Positions 1 through 9,278 of a stretch of DNA of 17,987 bases are shown piece by piece. This stretch comes from Ectocarpus siliculosus (lineage: Eukaryota > Sar > Phaeophyceae > Ectocarpales > Ectocarpaceae), in NCBI GenBank assembly GCA_000310025.1, contig FN649740.1, forward strand, positions 3,077,994 to 3,095,980. Reading direction: 5' to 3'. Both the position numbers and the translations under genes were made by a program. The stretch's first letter is position 1. Each line of letters starts with the position of its first letter. The notes below the pieces were generated by a model, which did no database searches, was not told the DNA's origin, and saw nothing but the letters and a program-made list of their open reading frames with translations.

Positions 1-230
1 GGAAAAGGGGGGGGGGGGGTGTGCAAAAAGACAAGCATATCGTAGTCTTTAATTTCGACTGGGGGGGGCGACGAAAATTCACCGCATGTCGTTAGTCTTC
101 GTATTTCAACGGGGGCTACGAAGAGTGAAGCATGCCGTAGTCATGAAATTCGCAGATCTTGACCGCAGGGTGGAGGGATGTGGGGGGGGGAGAGAAAGGG
201 GCGCGGAAGGACGTGCGGATTGTGAGCGGG
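1..230. repeat. G-run-rich degenerate tandem repeat (about 3 units of 46-49 bp)
   Basis: Three diverged units begin near 35, 84 and 130, each opening with GCATRYCG(T)TAGTC and followed by an ATTTCRAC/ATTCGC-like stretch. The spacing is 49 and 46 bases. Runs of G occur at 7-19 (13), 61-68 (8) and 182-190 (9). No coding signal is seen. The array runs off the left edge, so its full length is unknown. Confidence 0.5.
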
Positions 231-964
231 AGCTACTTTGCTTGCCTTGAGTCAGACAACCGGTGATTGCGCTAGACAACCAACCGTTGACCACGCATCT
301 CGTATCTCTCTCTCGAGACGGAGCACCCGCCGCTTGCTGCTGCCGACGGCAGGTATACTTGAGAGACACCTTCAACACGCGTACATAGCGGCTCTTTCGT
401 GTATTAACACACCGAGCGCACCGGACGTGCTTCGCTACCAGCCCCACATCCTCGTTCATTCGCCCGCTGTGGCCGCCACCTTTCTGTCGCTGGAAAGCAA
501 CAAACGTTGGGCTCACGACACCGCATCCTTCTATATGCATGTACCATGCCGTCAAGACCTCGCGCGGCACTTTCCTCACGTCCCCGTGGACAATGGGTAT
601 GTATGCATACCTCCATCTTGACATTCGAAACACGTTCACATTCTCTGACGACCACGAGAGAGAGCGATACCTTCCTCTACAGCAGTACCTCGCCGCAGTG
701 GGGGCACATCCTTCGTACAGCGGTATCCTTTATTATGCTTTCGCCTTTCGCATCCATACTGCATGTTTCCCCCCCTTTTCGTACGACGGTCCGTGCACGC
801 CTCCTCCTCCCTTGAATCTGGCCAGCCCAGGCCCCCTTTGCCCGAAGGTAAGGTTCAAGCTTCTGTCGGGGTTGTGTACCACACCGGAACTGTGGCTGGC
901 TGTCATAGTCTCGTTTCGGTCCCTGTTGGTCCCTTTTCGGAGGCCTTCCTGTTATCCCTCATGA
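226..964 (+). CDS. Possible spliced gene fragment, unknown product
   Basis: No family is recognised. A plus-strand frame is open from 226 (after a TGA at 223) to about 621. A second frame, offset by one, is open from about 539 to a TGA at 962-964. A GTATGT donor-like site lies at 597-602. AG acceptor-like sites end at 682 (after CTTCCTCTAC), 697 and 720. Joining 596 to 721 moves from the first frame into the second without a stop and gives a tract rich in Pro, Tyr and Phe. There is no in-frame ATG before about 535, so if real this is an internal or 3-prime part of a gene that starts outside the window or in unseen exons. Neither open frame is long enough to exclude chance, and the minus strand is also open here. 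Confidence 0.17.
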
Positions 965-1023
965 GCTCCGGACCCTTTTTAGTTCGAGGCGCTCGTTGGC
1001 GTGTTTCCCCCGTTCTTCACTAA

Positions 1024-2112
1024 TCTAGAAGGGCATTTTTCTTTCTACGTTGGCCTAAATCGGTTGCTTGAGGGGTAAAAAAACGCGTTCAAGTGAGAAA
1101 ATATTAACGTGTTTCGACTTCGTCGTGGATCAGGCAAGCCGACCACAGGACACAGTCCTGGTTTAGCTACCCACATTAAGTCCAGAGTTTTGGGTGTTGC
1201 TATCATCAACTCGGACCGTAAGACCGCACCTCCCGGTACAACACGCGAACGTGTCACCACGGGCGCCGCAGGATCATAGACGCTCACGCAGGACTTAGTT
1301 CTCGTTGCAGAAGCCGAATCAAACCGTTAGAGTGCTGCATGTAGTAGGTGCTGAGTTCTACAATATTTCCGCCCTCCTGCAGAGTCTGCGTCAATCTTTT
1401 TTACCGCGAGAACGACACGCATTTCCCTAGGCGGCCGTGAACGACGATGCATCTCGATGAGTACTTACATTATCCTAGTTTGTCCTCGCATTTTTCCGAA
1501 TGCCGTTTTCCCCAAAAGGTGTGTGATCCCGTAAATCGAAAAAAAAAACTCCCGAGTGCCATTGTAAAAATAACAAGAAACACGCAACGACTTTTGAAAG
1601 GGCGATTTAAGCAAGCAGCAGGTCACTTCCGCCGGATAAAAGGATAAAAGGCACGTTGCTCTCGCCTCCAAAATCTTGCACACTTCCGGTCATTGAACAA
1701 CGAAGGTTTTTTTTTTTTGCTATTTAGCCGTACGACTTCATCAGCCAGGTACATACTTCCTGATTTTACATAAATGTGCTTAGCAACGGAATATATAGAC
1801 AAATGCAATGTGCCGAACCCAAGCGAAGCGGGGAGACTCTACCCGTCTACCCGTAGTTGCGCATCGCTCTGCCCAAGAAACAGCAGTCAGCAGTCGCAGG
1901 AGTCGGCAACTAGAAATACCGTACCAGCCTGACGCACCGAATTGGTATCTACTGTAGTACCACATAAAAATGTGGATGAACAACGCGGATGGCAGCAGCA
2001 GCCGACGGTTTCAGAGATGGACACGAAAGAAACGGACTCTGCTTTGTGACTCCAACGCTGTGGTGATGTCGCAGCCGTAGAGCTAACTCGTACACAAACA
2101 GTGAGAGACCTA
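1024..2112. other. Intergenic stretch, no gene seen
   Basis: Short open frames occur on both strands, but none exceeds about 80 codons or shows a recognisable motif. There are runs of A (around 1541) and T (around 1709). No RNA gene or repeat stands out. Confidence 0.5.
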
Positions 2113-2117
2113 CAAGT

Positions 2118-2149
2118 GTATATATATAGATTATATATAGATTATACTA
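2118..2149. repeat. AT-rich short tandem repeat
   Basis: A TATATATAGAT-type 11-base unit is repeated about two and a half times within an otherwise mixed sequence. A simple repeat with no sign of function. Confidence 0.7.
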
Positions 2150-3423
2150 TGCGACATGTTCCATTTTTGTTTTCGTTTTCTCGCACCCGCCCCGCTGACA
2201 AGCGCGTTCACGGGTGGCAAAGACCGTCGCTCTCCTGAGGAACGTCGGCAAAGGTAGGCGCTTCCAACCATGCAGGAAAACACCACGGCGTTCAAGTTTT
2301 ACGGCTTCAATGCGCCTATAGGAAACTTCTGAGAAAAAGCAGTAAAATTGTTTCGTTCTTGGAGCAGAGCCAAAAAAAAGAAGCCGATGTATTCAGCAAT
2401 CTGTAGAGCTGATGAGAGGGACTGTCAAAAGATAGCGATGCTGCCGAGCTTACGGTAGGAAACACACTCGCGGAGAAGAAGCGGACCCTTGACGTCCCTG
2501 GTTAGCCTGGCGCATGCACGTCGTGCTCTGCTATCTATGCGGGAAGAAGAAGGTGGGTCATTCAACCGCACCCGGTAAATCAAGGAATAATAAAAACACA
2601 CACAGAAAGACTACCCAATCGCCAAATGCTGCTGTGTGTGCGATTTGTTTCATCACAGTTCAATTTTTTTGGCAACCCGCCGCCGGCGCGAAACGGATGA
2701 GCCAGCACGTACGCCAGTACCTTGCCCATCGTGGTCCTACTGGTGCCGTGCAACCGCTACCACTGAGCCCAGAATATGGGCTCCAAACCCCTCCAAACGG
2801 CTGCTGTGCACATATACACACTTGCTAATAATACAGACACACACACGTATACCAGTCGCAAGCGAGCATCTGTGGGCACTGGTACGACATCGCTGCCTTT
2901 CGGGGCAACATCTCACCTCGTAAGGAGAAGGAATCCCACCACTGCTGTGTAGATGAGCCACCGTAGCAGCTTCCGAGCCAAGCCTTCGTCCGCGTGAATT
3001 GTCACGTGCGGTTCCGCTTCCGCGTTCTATTCCTGACTCTGTTGTAGTTGTGGTCCTCTGCTTCCCACACTTTCAGGAACTGGGTGCTGCGCGTAGCAAA
3101 AAAATAAATAAAAGAAAATATAGGCAAAACGAGGCCTCCAACGGAAACGTGTCCCCCCCCTGGAAACCCTGCAAAGCAAGCGGCGAGATCCGCGCAGTGC
3201 TCACCGTACATCAACGTCGACAGAGACCGAAGTAGGAGCGTAGGCGTCCAATCTCCGACAAAGGTACGCTGGGTTACTCATACGCTTGGGGTCGGCAAGG
3301 TTATTTGGACCGGTTGTGCAGCGTAGCAGTGTATATCCGGAATAGACTCAGAGCGTACCTCCAGGAGACAGCCACCGACATCACGTACCCAACAGGAGTA
3401 GCACCTCAGTCTCTTCATAATTC
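2150..3423. other. Intergenic stretch, no gene seen
   Basis: The longest plus-strand open frame (2514-2828, about 104 codons) is cysteine- and proline-rich, has no recognisable motif and is overlapped by other open frames, so I do not call it. The only structured item is a 20-base sequence at 3084-3103 that recurs inverted at 13491-13510. Confidence 0.45.
3084..3103 (-). repeat. 20-base dispersed repeat, copy 1
   Basis: The reverse complement reads TTTTTTGCTACGCGCAGCAC and matches 13491-13510 exactly. T-rich sequence precedes both copies, so the similarity extends a few bases further. A 20-base match is unlikely by chance in 18 kb and suggests remnants of one dispersed repeat family. Confidence 0.55.
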
Positions 3424-3620
3424 TGGCATGATGCAGCCAAGTTAGGGTTGTGCTACGTACTCAGCTTACATACCCACCTATTGCAAAAAGAATGGCTTCA
3501 TTTGGTCCAGAGACACCTAAGCATATTGTTGGATCCCTGGTGTGGTGGCAGCACCCGTAGTCACGCGTGTGTTACGGTGGTGGGTGCACTTACATGAGGT
3601 TGGCATGATGCAACCAAACC
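3424..3620 (+). repeat. Copy of a 180-200 bp dispersed/tandem repeat
   Basis: Recognisable blocks are TGGCATGATGCAGCCAA (3424), CATACCCACCTATTGC (about 3469), CTTCATTTGG (about 3494), TTGTTGGATCCC (about 3527) and CACGCGTGTGT (about 3562), with TGGCATGATGCAACCAA again at 3602. The repeated TGGCATGATGCA block gives a period of about 178 bases. The same blocks in the same order occur at 9279-9560, so this family flanks the Helitron cluster on both sides in direct orientation. Confidence 0.6.
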
Positions 3621-3811
3621 TTGATTGTTGCATGTACAAGTTTTTTTGCGGCTTACGCCGCCACGCCCAATGGAGCGAGTCCCAAGGTACACGGGGACGG
3701 TACGTGTGGGGATCGTGGAAGGTTAAATGGAAGTTATGTGTCGTTGAGGATGCCCGTTTGACGTGCATTTCTGTCTGTCGTGTGACAACATGATAGATGA
3801 TCGCTTCAGTC

Positions 3812-4915
3812 TTGCCTCCCATGATCATGTTATTGCCCATAAGATCTTGAGTGTAAGATGAAGAGCTTCGACAGAAAAACGATGGCTCACTGGGATTTCG
3901 TCCCAAACAATAAGGTCACACTTCCGTAATACTTCTGCTCGTTGCGATTCAGCGGGTATATTGCACGTCGCACCGCTGACATTGTTTTCATCCAGTGGTA
4001 GTTTGAACATGGAGTGCGCAGTCCACCCCCCAGGTAGTTGGAGACCTGCGATACCCGTACTCGCAACACGGAGCACTAATTTACGAAGTGATCGTCGGTG
4101 GGCGCATAGTACGCTCTCCGTGTATGTCTTTACCGTTTCAGCAGGCGCGTCTATCATGAATATATACGTTAGACGAACCTGGTGACACGCTGGTAACGAC
4201 GCTATCGTAAACATGACGTTGCTCGGCGGTGAAGTTTGGGAGATGCTCGGCAACAAACATGCGCATTATCTCCGGATCAAACATGTGCTTGAAACGCAAG
4301 TACTCCGTGTCTAGATGGATTACGGCAGGCAGTCCAACGATTACGTTGGTGCGTCCATGGTGCTGTAACCCGAGATCGATTTCGCGAAGGGCTGCGTTAT
4401 CGGCATCGAGATCGGTCATGGACATGCGCAAATCTGCCGTGATTTCCTTGTTGAAATGCTCCCATAGAAGTTTTGCAGGTGCGCCGTCAAGAATATTATG
4501 AGCGTAACAAATAGCTGGCGCAACCGTCTACCCGTCTTGAAAATAATTGCCTCCTCTAGGCATACTTTGTGTTTGATTATATACCCATGGCTCTAGCGGC
4601 GTCCTGAAAGGTGTCATACACAACGTCTTCGTGAGTTCGTAATTGCTGAAATGATCTTGCGGGCTTGTGGTGTAGAAGTAAGCGCAGGTAAAAAACGTCA
4701 CCTTTATCAGAGGGGACATGGCCGACACACGTGCGACATGCTTTTCAGATGAACGTGGCGTAACAAAATTGCGGTATGTATCTCTATAGTATACGCATTT
4801 TGTGCGCGCTTTCTCCTTCTTGACTATGTACATTTCGTTGTAGTCGAGATACGTAAGCATGTTGAATTCCGCTTGGTGCTGGGCGGAGTAGACGCAAAAA
4901 TGTTGTACGACGCCA
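3812..4915 (-). pseudogene. Helitron Rep/helicase fragment, copy A (decayed)
   Basis: The minus strand encodes a Pif1-like helicase of the Helitron rolling-circle transposon family. Reading from 4915 leftwards, the first part (about 4915-4540) matches the pre-helicase Helitron region. It shows QHQAEFN, then LTYLDYNE, an AR..CVYYRDTYRNFV segment, and VSAMSP followed by HFSNYELTKTL. Next come LLWEHFNKE, the linker, and helicase motif I at about 4136. Motif Ia (ASTGIAGLQLPGGW) and motif II (LIVWDEI) follow, ending near GNNMIMGGK. Damage is heavy. The Walker A core reads ETVK where copy B reads GTGK. There is a 5-base insertion near 4496, a 4-base AT insertion near 4157, and a 1-base loss near 3847. 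The HUH Rep domain and helicase motifs III-VI are missing. Left of 3812 the sequence is unrelated to copy B. A non-functional remnant, close to copy B where they overlap. Confidence 0.85.
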
Positions 4916-4992
4916 TACTCGAGTGCGCGAGAGAATGGTGTGGGATGGAGTGGGAGCTTGCGCGGACGGCGCGAGGGCGCGCGTGAGCGGGA

Positions 4993-5417
4993 GCGAAAAC
5001 CCTAAGAAGATCTACCGAAGCTCACCGCCCGTTGACCGAACGCCGATGGATTCCGGAAAAAGATTCCGGAAAAAGATATTCACATGAGAAAAGACAAAGA
5101 TATGTTATTCATATGAGAAAAGAGCCGCACACACGTGCAAAATAATCCACGTGTAAAAATTATAGGTATTATTGTGTGTGTGACAGAGGGAGATAGAGAG
5201 AGACAGAAAAAGAGAGACAGGAAACAAATGAGAGAGGGAGAGGGCAGAGAAAGACACACAGACAGGCACAGAGACGGAGAGAGAATCACAGATACAGACA
5301 GAGAGAGAAACGGGGAAAATATATATATATACCTGGTACCAAAATAATAAAGTTGTACCGCCCATTCGGACTCTGGTTTCGATTCTAATTCCGAGAGAGG
5401 ACAGAGAGAAAAAGCGC

Positions 5418-5448
<31 letters not shown>

Positions 5449-5515
5449 CGTCTCTCACGACTCGACGGACGGCAAGACAGCGAGACCGGTAGAGAAAAAA
5501 GAAGGCAGAGACGAA
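4993..5515. repeat. Purine-rich repeat R, copy R1 (truncated)
   Basis: It starts at GCGAAAACCCTAAG, the same edge as R2. It then passes through GTTGACCGAACGCCGATGG, a GATTCCGGAAAAA doublet, a long stretch of GAGAGA/GACAGA/CACAGA purine-rich repeats, an (AT)n tract at 5318-5332, a TACCTGGTACC palindrome, TTCCGA-type 12-base units, and (GA)14 at 5421-5449. Similarity to R3 stops abruptly at about 5515, after GGCAGAGACGAA. The long serine/leucine-rich open frames on the minus strand are products of the simple repeat, not genes. Confidence 0.75.
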
Positions 5516-5891
5516 AGACGACACTCTGGCACGCAGACAAACTCGCCTCGCAAAAGGCAATCGACACACCTACACCCAGGACAGTCCTATATGGCGACAC
5601 GCAGCCTATAGTCTCGACCACCAATAAGCGACAACGACCGCACCCAATGATACGCGTACGACTAAGGAAGGGACGAACTCCCACGCGTCCGACGCAACAA
5701 GGGTCATTCACACAGCAGGCGTGTACCTACGGTAGCACGCAGGCACATGCACTTCGTTCATGGTGCCGATTACGCGAAGGCGACACGCTTAGGTCCAAAG
5801 GAACGATAAACGCCCACGCGTCCTAAGCAACAAAGGACAGCAGGCGTGTAACAACGCACGCTAGTGCGCAATTTGCAAACTCCGACAAAAC
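5516..5891. repeat. Spacer with a 133-base-offset duplicated block
   Basis: CCACGCGTCC at 5681-5690, followed by GACGCAACAAGG and CAGCAGGCGTGTA, recurs at 5814 onward as CCACGCGTCC, TAAGCAACAAAGG and CAGCAGGCGTGTA. The second block is about 11 bases shorter internally. The segment lies between R1 and the truncated 3-prime coding end of Helitron copy B. No open frame of note and no Helitron terminus (hairpin plus CTRR) could be recognised. Confidence 0.5.
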
Positions 5892-7690
5892 GATGGCTAG
5901 CGCGTAGCTCACGCGCAGAGGAAGCTGCAATCGTGAGAAAGCAATACCATTGCTGCCGACTTTAGTCTTGAAGCGAATGCGTGGGATGAGAACGAGCGTT
6001 GAGAGACCGTCTAGTAGTTCTACATGCACAATTCGTGTTTGAGAATCCACGAACGATAGCCTTCTGACCATTGACCAAGCCCTGCTTGAAGTTTATAGGT
6101 TTCGTGTGATCATGACAATGCAGTTCAGTTTCAAATCCAATGCATGAGGCGGTACACCAGAGACGTCAGTAGCGTGGAGGTCAGCTGCGGCAACGAAACC
6201 CAAACCGTGGTCAGTCGCGTCAGCATCGACGGTGTCACAACTGTATGCTGTGAGAAGGTCTCCTGGAAGGATGTCAAGGACGTGTGCGTTAATGGTGTCT
6301 ATGGTAGCGTTGGTTGACGAAAGGATGGCTCTAGCCTTGAACTCAGTCGGGTCGGCGTCGAGAATGTCCGGATGCACGAAATTGATCAATTCTTCAAAAT
6401 AGTCTGTGTTGTCAAGGACGAATCGTTCAGAGGCTATGTTTGGCATGCTATGAACGTATGTCAATGGCACGGCATCGACGCCGTCGTCTGTTGTAACATG
6501 CGGTTGGGTACCAACACCGATATTTCGGACGAACGCCGCGTACGCTGCGTCCTCTCGATCGCGCTGCGATATGGTAAGACGCATACGACGTACATGTTTC
6601 CAAAGCGGACTAGAAATGATGGACGCATCAATTGTTTCCGCGGGCCCGCCATGTTTGACGACAGGCCCTATCTGGCGTAGATCCCCGCTTAGCGAGATAT
6701 TCTTTCCTCCCATGATAATGTTATTGCCCATAAGATCTTTGAGTGTAAGATGAAGAGCTTCGACAGAAAAACGATGGCTCATTGGGATTTCGTCCGAAAC
6801 AATAAATTTCGTCCCAAACAATAAGGTCACACTTCCGTAATACTTCTGCTCGTTGCGACTCAGCGGAGATACTGCACGTTGCACCGCTGACATTCTTTTC
6901 ATCCAGAGGTAGTTTGAACATGGAGTGCGCAATCCACCCACCAGGTAGTTGGAGACCTGCGATGCCCGTACTGGCAACACAAAGGGCTAATTTACTGAGT
7001 GATCGTAGGTGGGCGCATAGTACGCTCTCCGTGTATGTCTTACCCGTCCCAGCAGGCGCGTCTATCATAAATACGTTAGACGATCCTGATGACACGCTGT
7101 TTACCACGCTATCGTAAACATGACGTTGCTCGACGGTGAAGTTTGGGAGATGCTCGGCAACAAACATGCGCATTTGCTCCGGATTGAACATGTGCTTGAA
7201 ACGCAAGTATTGGGTGTCTCGATGGATTACGGCAGGCAGTCCAACGATAACGTTCGTTCGTCCATGGTGCTGTAACCCGAGATCGATTTCGCAAAGGGCG
7301 GCGTTATCGGCATCCAGATCGGTCATGGACATGCGCCAATCTGATGTAAAGTCCTTATTGAAATGCTCCCAAAGAAGGTTGGCAGGGGCTCCGTCAAGAA
7401 TGAGCGTAAAAAACAGCTGACGCAACTGTCTACCCAGCAAGCGCCACGCAGATTCAGCAGCTGAAATGTATCGCGCTGAACGGCAGGCCTCTATTTCATC
7501 GCCGTCGCACAGGATCTTAGCCTTGATAAAGTCTGCGCCCTTGTTAATGTATTTGTAAATGTATTGAACTACTGCCGCTGCTGTACAGACGTCAAAACAC
7601 ATGTGGCAGTTGTTTTGGAAAGCAGCCAAATGTTGTACGGAGCGATTCACTGGTTTGTGGCGAAAGACTCTAGGAAATTGCCATTACCTT
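5892..7690 (-). pseudogene. Helitron Rep/helicase fragment, copy B (decayed)
   Basis: The minus strand encodes a large part of a Helitron Pif1-type helicase. Counting from 7650, residues 1-40 match the conserved Helitron NCHMCFDV...YIYKYINKG region, 51-72 match DEIEACRSARYISAAESAW, and 76-105 match LRQLFFTLI...LLWEHFNKD. Helicase motif I is DAPAGTGKT (197-205), motif Ia ASTGIAGLQLPGGW (226-239) and motif II DLIVWDEI (275-282). After a frame break the next frame holds GGKNISLSGDLRQIGPVV (motif III), SPLWKHVRRMRLTISQR, AILSSTNATIDTINAHVL and LKLNCIVMITRNL. Two further frame changes lead to VELLDG, LIPRIRF and FSRLQLPLRVSYALAI, where homology ends at about 5892, just before the usual KSQGQT-type motif. 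Missing are the HUH Rep nuclease, an internal block between SAWRLLG and LRQLFF, and the extreme C-terminus. Not functional as it stands, but motif I is intact. Confidence 0.88.
6787..6824. repeat. 19-base tandem duplication over the Walker B codons
   Basis: ATTTCGTCCGAAACAATAA (6787-6805) is followed directly by ATTTCGTCCCAAACAATAA (6806-6824), with one mismatch. Copy A has a single unit at the matching site (about 3894-3912). On the minus strand each unit encodes the LIVWDEI-type motif, once as LIVWDEI and once as IVSDEI in the shifted frame. Because 19 is not a multiple of three, the duplication itself causes the main frame break in copy B. Confidence 0.9.
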
Positions 7691-7695
7691 TGTGC

Positions 7696-8357
7696 GCGAA
7701 AACCCTAAGAATATCCGGACACCACCTAACGAACCTCATGCACCGCTCGTTGACCGAACCCCGATGGATTCCGAAAAAAGATATCATGCGACACACGTGT
7801 AAATAGGTATTATAGGTATTATTGGGTGTGACAGAGAGAGATAGAGAGAGACAGAAAAAGAAAGAGATACAAAACAAAGGAGAGAGTGAGAAGGCAGGGA
7901 AAGACACACAGACAAAGAGAGAAACGGAAAAAAAATAGAAAAAAGTTGTACCTCCCATTCCGACTCTGCTTCCGATTCTGCTTCCGACTCTGATTCCGAG
8001 AGAGGAGAGAGCGAAAAAGCGCCGAAGAGAGAGAGAGAGAGTGAGAGACTGAGAGTGTCCCTCACGACGGGAAGGACGGAAGGCGAGACAGCGAGGCCGG
8101 AAGAGAAAAAAGAAGGCAGAGACCAATGGAATGGTATTGGAGAAGACCGTAGAGCTCATCGGACCGAAGGAACTGCCCTCCGAGCGACAAAATTGCGAAA
8201 ACTGCAAAATGCGAAATGCTGGCCTGTGAGTGCTCGAACGGTCGGTACTTCACTCTGAAAGCAAGTGATTAAGCGTGGTGGCCTGAGAGCGCTCGAGAGA
8301 ACGATCCCTGGCCCACAGAAAATGCTGTGATTCTAGGAAAAAGATAAACGAAATAAA
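7696..8357. repeat. Purine-rich repeat R, copy R2
   Basis: It begins at GCGAAAACCCTAAG, like R1, and proceeds through CGTTGACCGAACCCCGATGG and the GAGA/GACAGA tract. A run of four 12-base TTCCGAYTCTGC-like units lies at about 7968-8003 (fewer and diverged in R1 and R3). The 3-prime part has AAAATTGCGAAAACTGCAAA and GCGTGGTGGCCTGAGAGCGC. It lacks the CATATGAG...CGCACACACGTGC block near the start that R1 and R3 share. It runs straight into R3. Confidence 0.75.
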
Positions 8358-9042
8358 GATTCCGGAAAAAGATATTCATATGAGGAAAGATGAAGATATG
8401 TTATTCATATATATGAGAAAAGAGCCGCACACACGTGCAAAATATGTGTGACACACGTGTAAAAATTATAGGTATTATTGTGTGTGTGACAGAGGGAGAT
8501 AGCGAGAGACAGAAAAAGAGAGACAGGAAACAAATGAGAGAGGGAGAAGGCAGAGAAAGACACACAGACAGACACAGAGACGGAGAGAGAATCACAGATA
8601 CAGACAGAGAGAGAAACGGGGAAAAAATAAATATACCTGGTACCATAATAATATAGTTGTACCGCCCATTCGGACTCTGGTTTCGATTCTAATTCCGAGA
8701 GAGGAGAGAGAGAAAAAGCGCCGAAGAGAGAGAGAGAGAAAGAGCGTCTCTCACGACTCGACGGACGGCGAGACAGCGAGACCGGTAGAGAAAAAAGAAG
8801 GCAGAGACGAACGGAATGGCATTGGAGAGGACGATAGAGCACATCGGACCGAAGGAACTGCGCTCCGAGCGTCAAAATTGCGAAAACTGCAAAATGCGAA
8901 ATGCTGGCCTGTCAGCGCTCGAACGGTCCGGACTGCACTCTGAAACCAAGTGAATAAGCGTGGTGGCCTGAGAGCGCTCGAGAGAGCGTTTCCCGGCCGG
9001 GAGAAAATGCTGCGATTCTAGGAAAAAGATAAATGAAATAAC
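8358..9042. repeat. Purine-rich repeat R, copy R3 (tandem to R2)
   Basis: It starts at GATTCCGGAAAAAGATATTC, about 590 bases after the matching point in R2, and ends with GGAAAAAGATAAATGAAATA, the same end as R2. The middle is nearly identical to R1 (TACCTGGTACC palindrome, GGTTTCGATTC). The last part, with AAAATTGCGAAAACTGCAAA and AGCGCTCGAGAGA, matches R2. The short inverted-repeat element begins 13 bases later. Confidence 0.75.
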
Positions 9043-9054
9043 TGTTACTGTTAC

Positions 9055-9275
9055 TACCGTATACGACACAAGATAACACACCCCCTGGACCGATTTTCAA
9101 AGCTCGATTTCTCATCAGTAGAAAGAGTCACGGCGCCGAAGACGGCGGCGTTGAAGCTGTCTCGTCGAGAGCTTTCCGGAAACGTTTCGTTTCGTTTATG
9201 CACCCTCTTCATCGTGGCGTAATCGAGCTTTGAAAATCGATCTAGGGGGTGTGTTATCTTGTGTCGTATACGGTA
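9055..9275. mobile_element. Short inverted-repeat element with TA ends (Tc1/mariner-like MITE)
   Basis: The left end, 9057-9109, begins CCGTATACGACACAAGATAA and continues through CACACCCCCT and TTTTCAAAGCTCGATT. Its reverse complement is at 9221-9273 with only two mismatches in 53 bases. Both ends are bordered by TA (9055-9056 and 9274-9275), which fits the TA target duplication of Tc1/mariner elements. The interior of about 110 bases has no coding capacity and contains small palindromes such as CGCCGAAGACGGCG. Inference: a non-autonomous element moved by a transposase encoded elsewhere. The superfamily assignment rests only on the TA. Confidence 0.82.
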
Positions 9276-9278
9276 GGC

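Noticed and set aside
5080-8875. Long minus-strand open frames rich in Ser, Leu, Phe and Cys in the R repeats
   Set aside because: They are translations of GAGAGA/GACAGA simple repeats on the opposite strand, occur in several frames at once and mirror the microsatellite.
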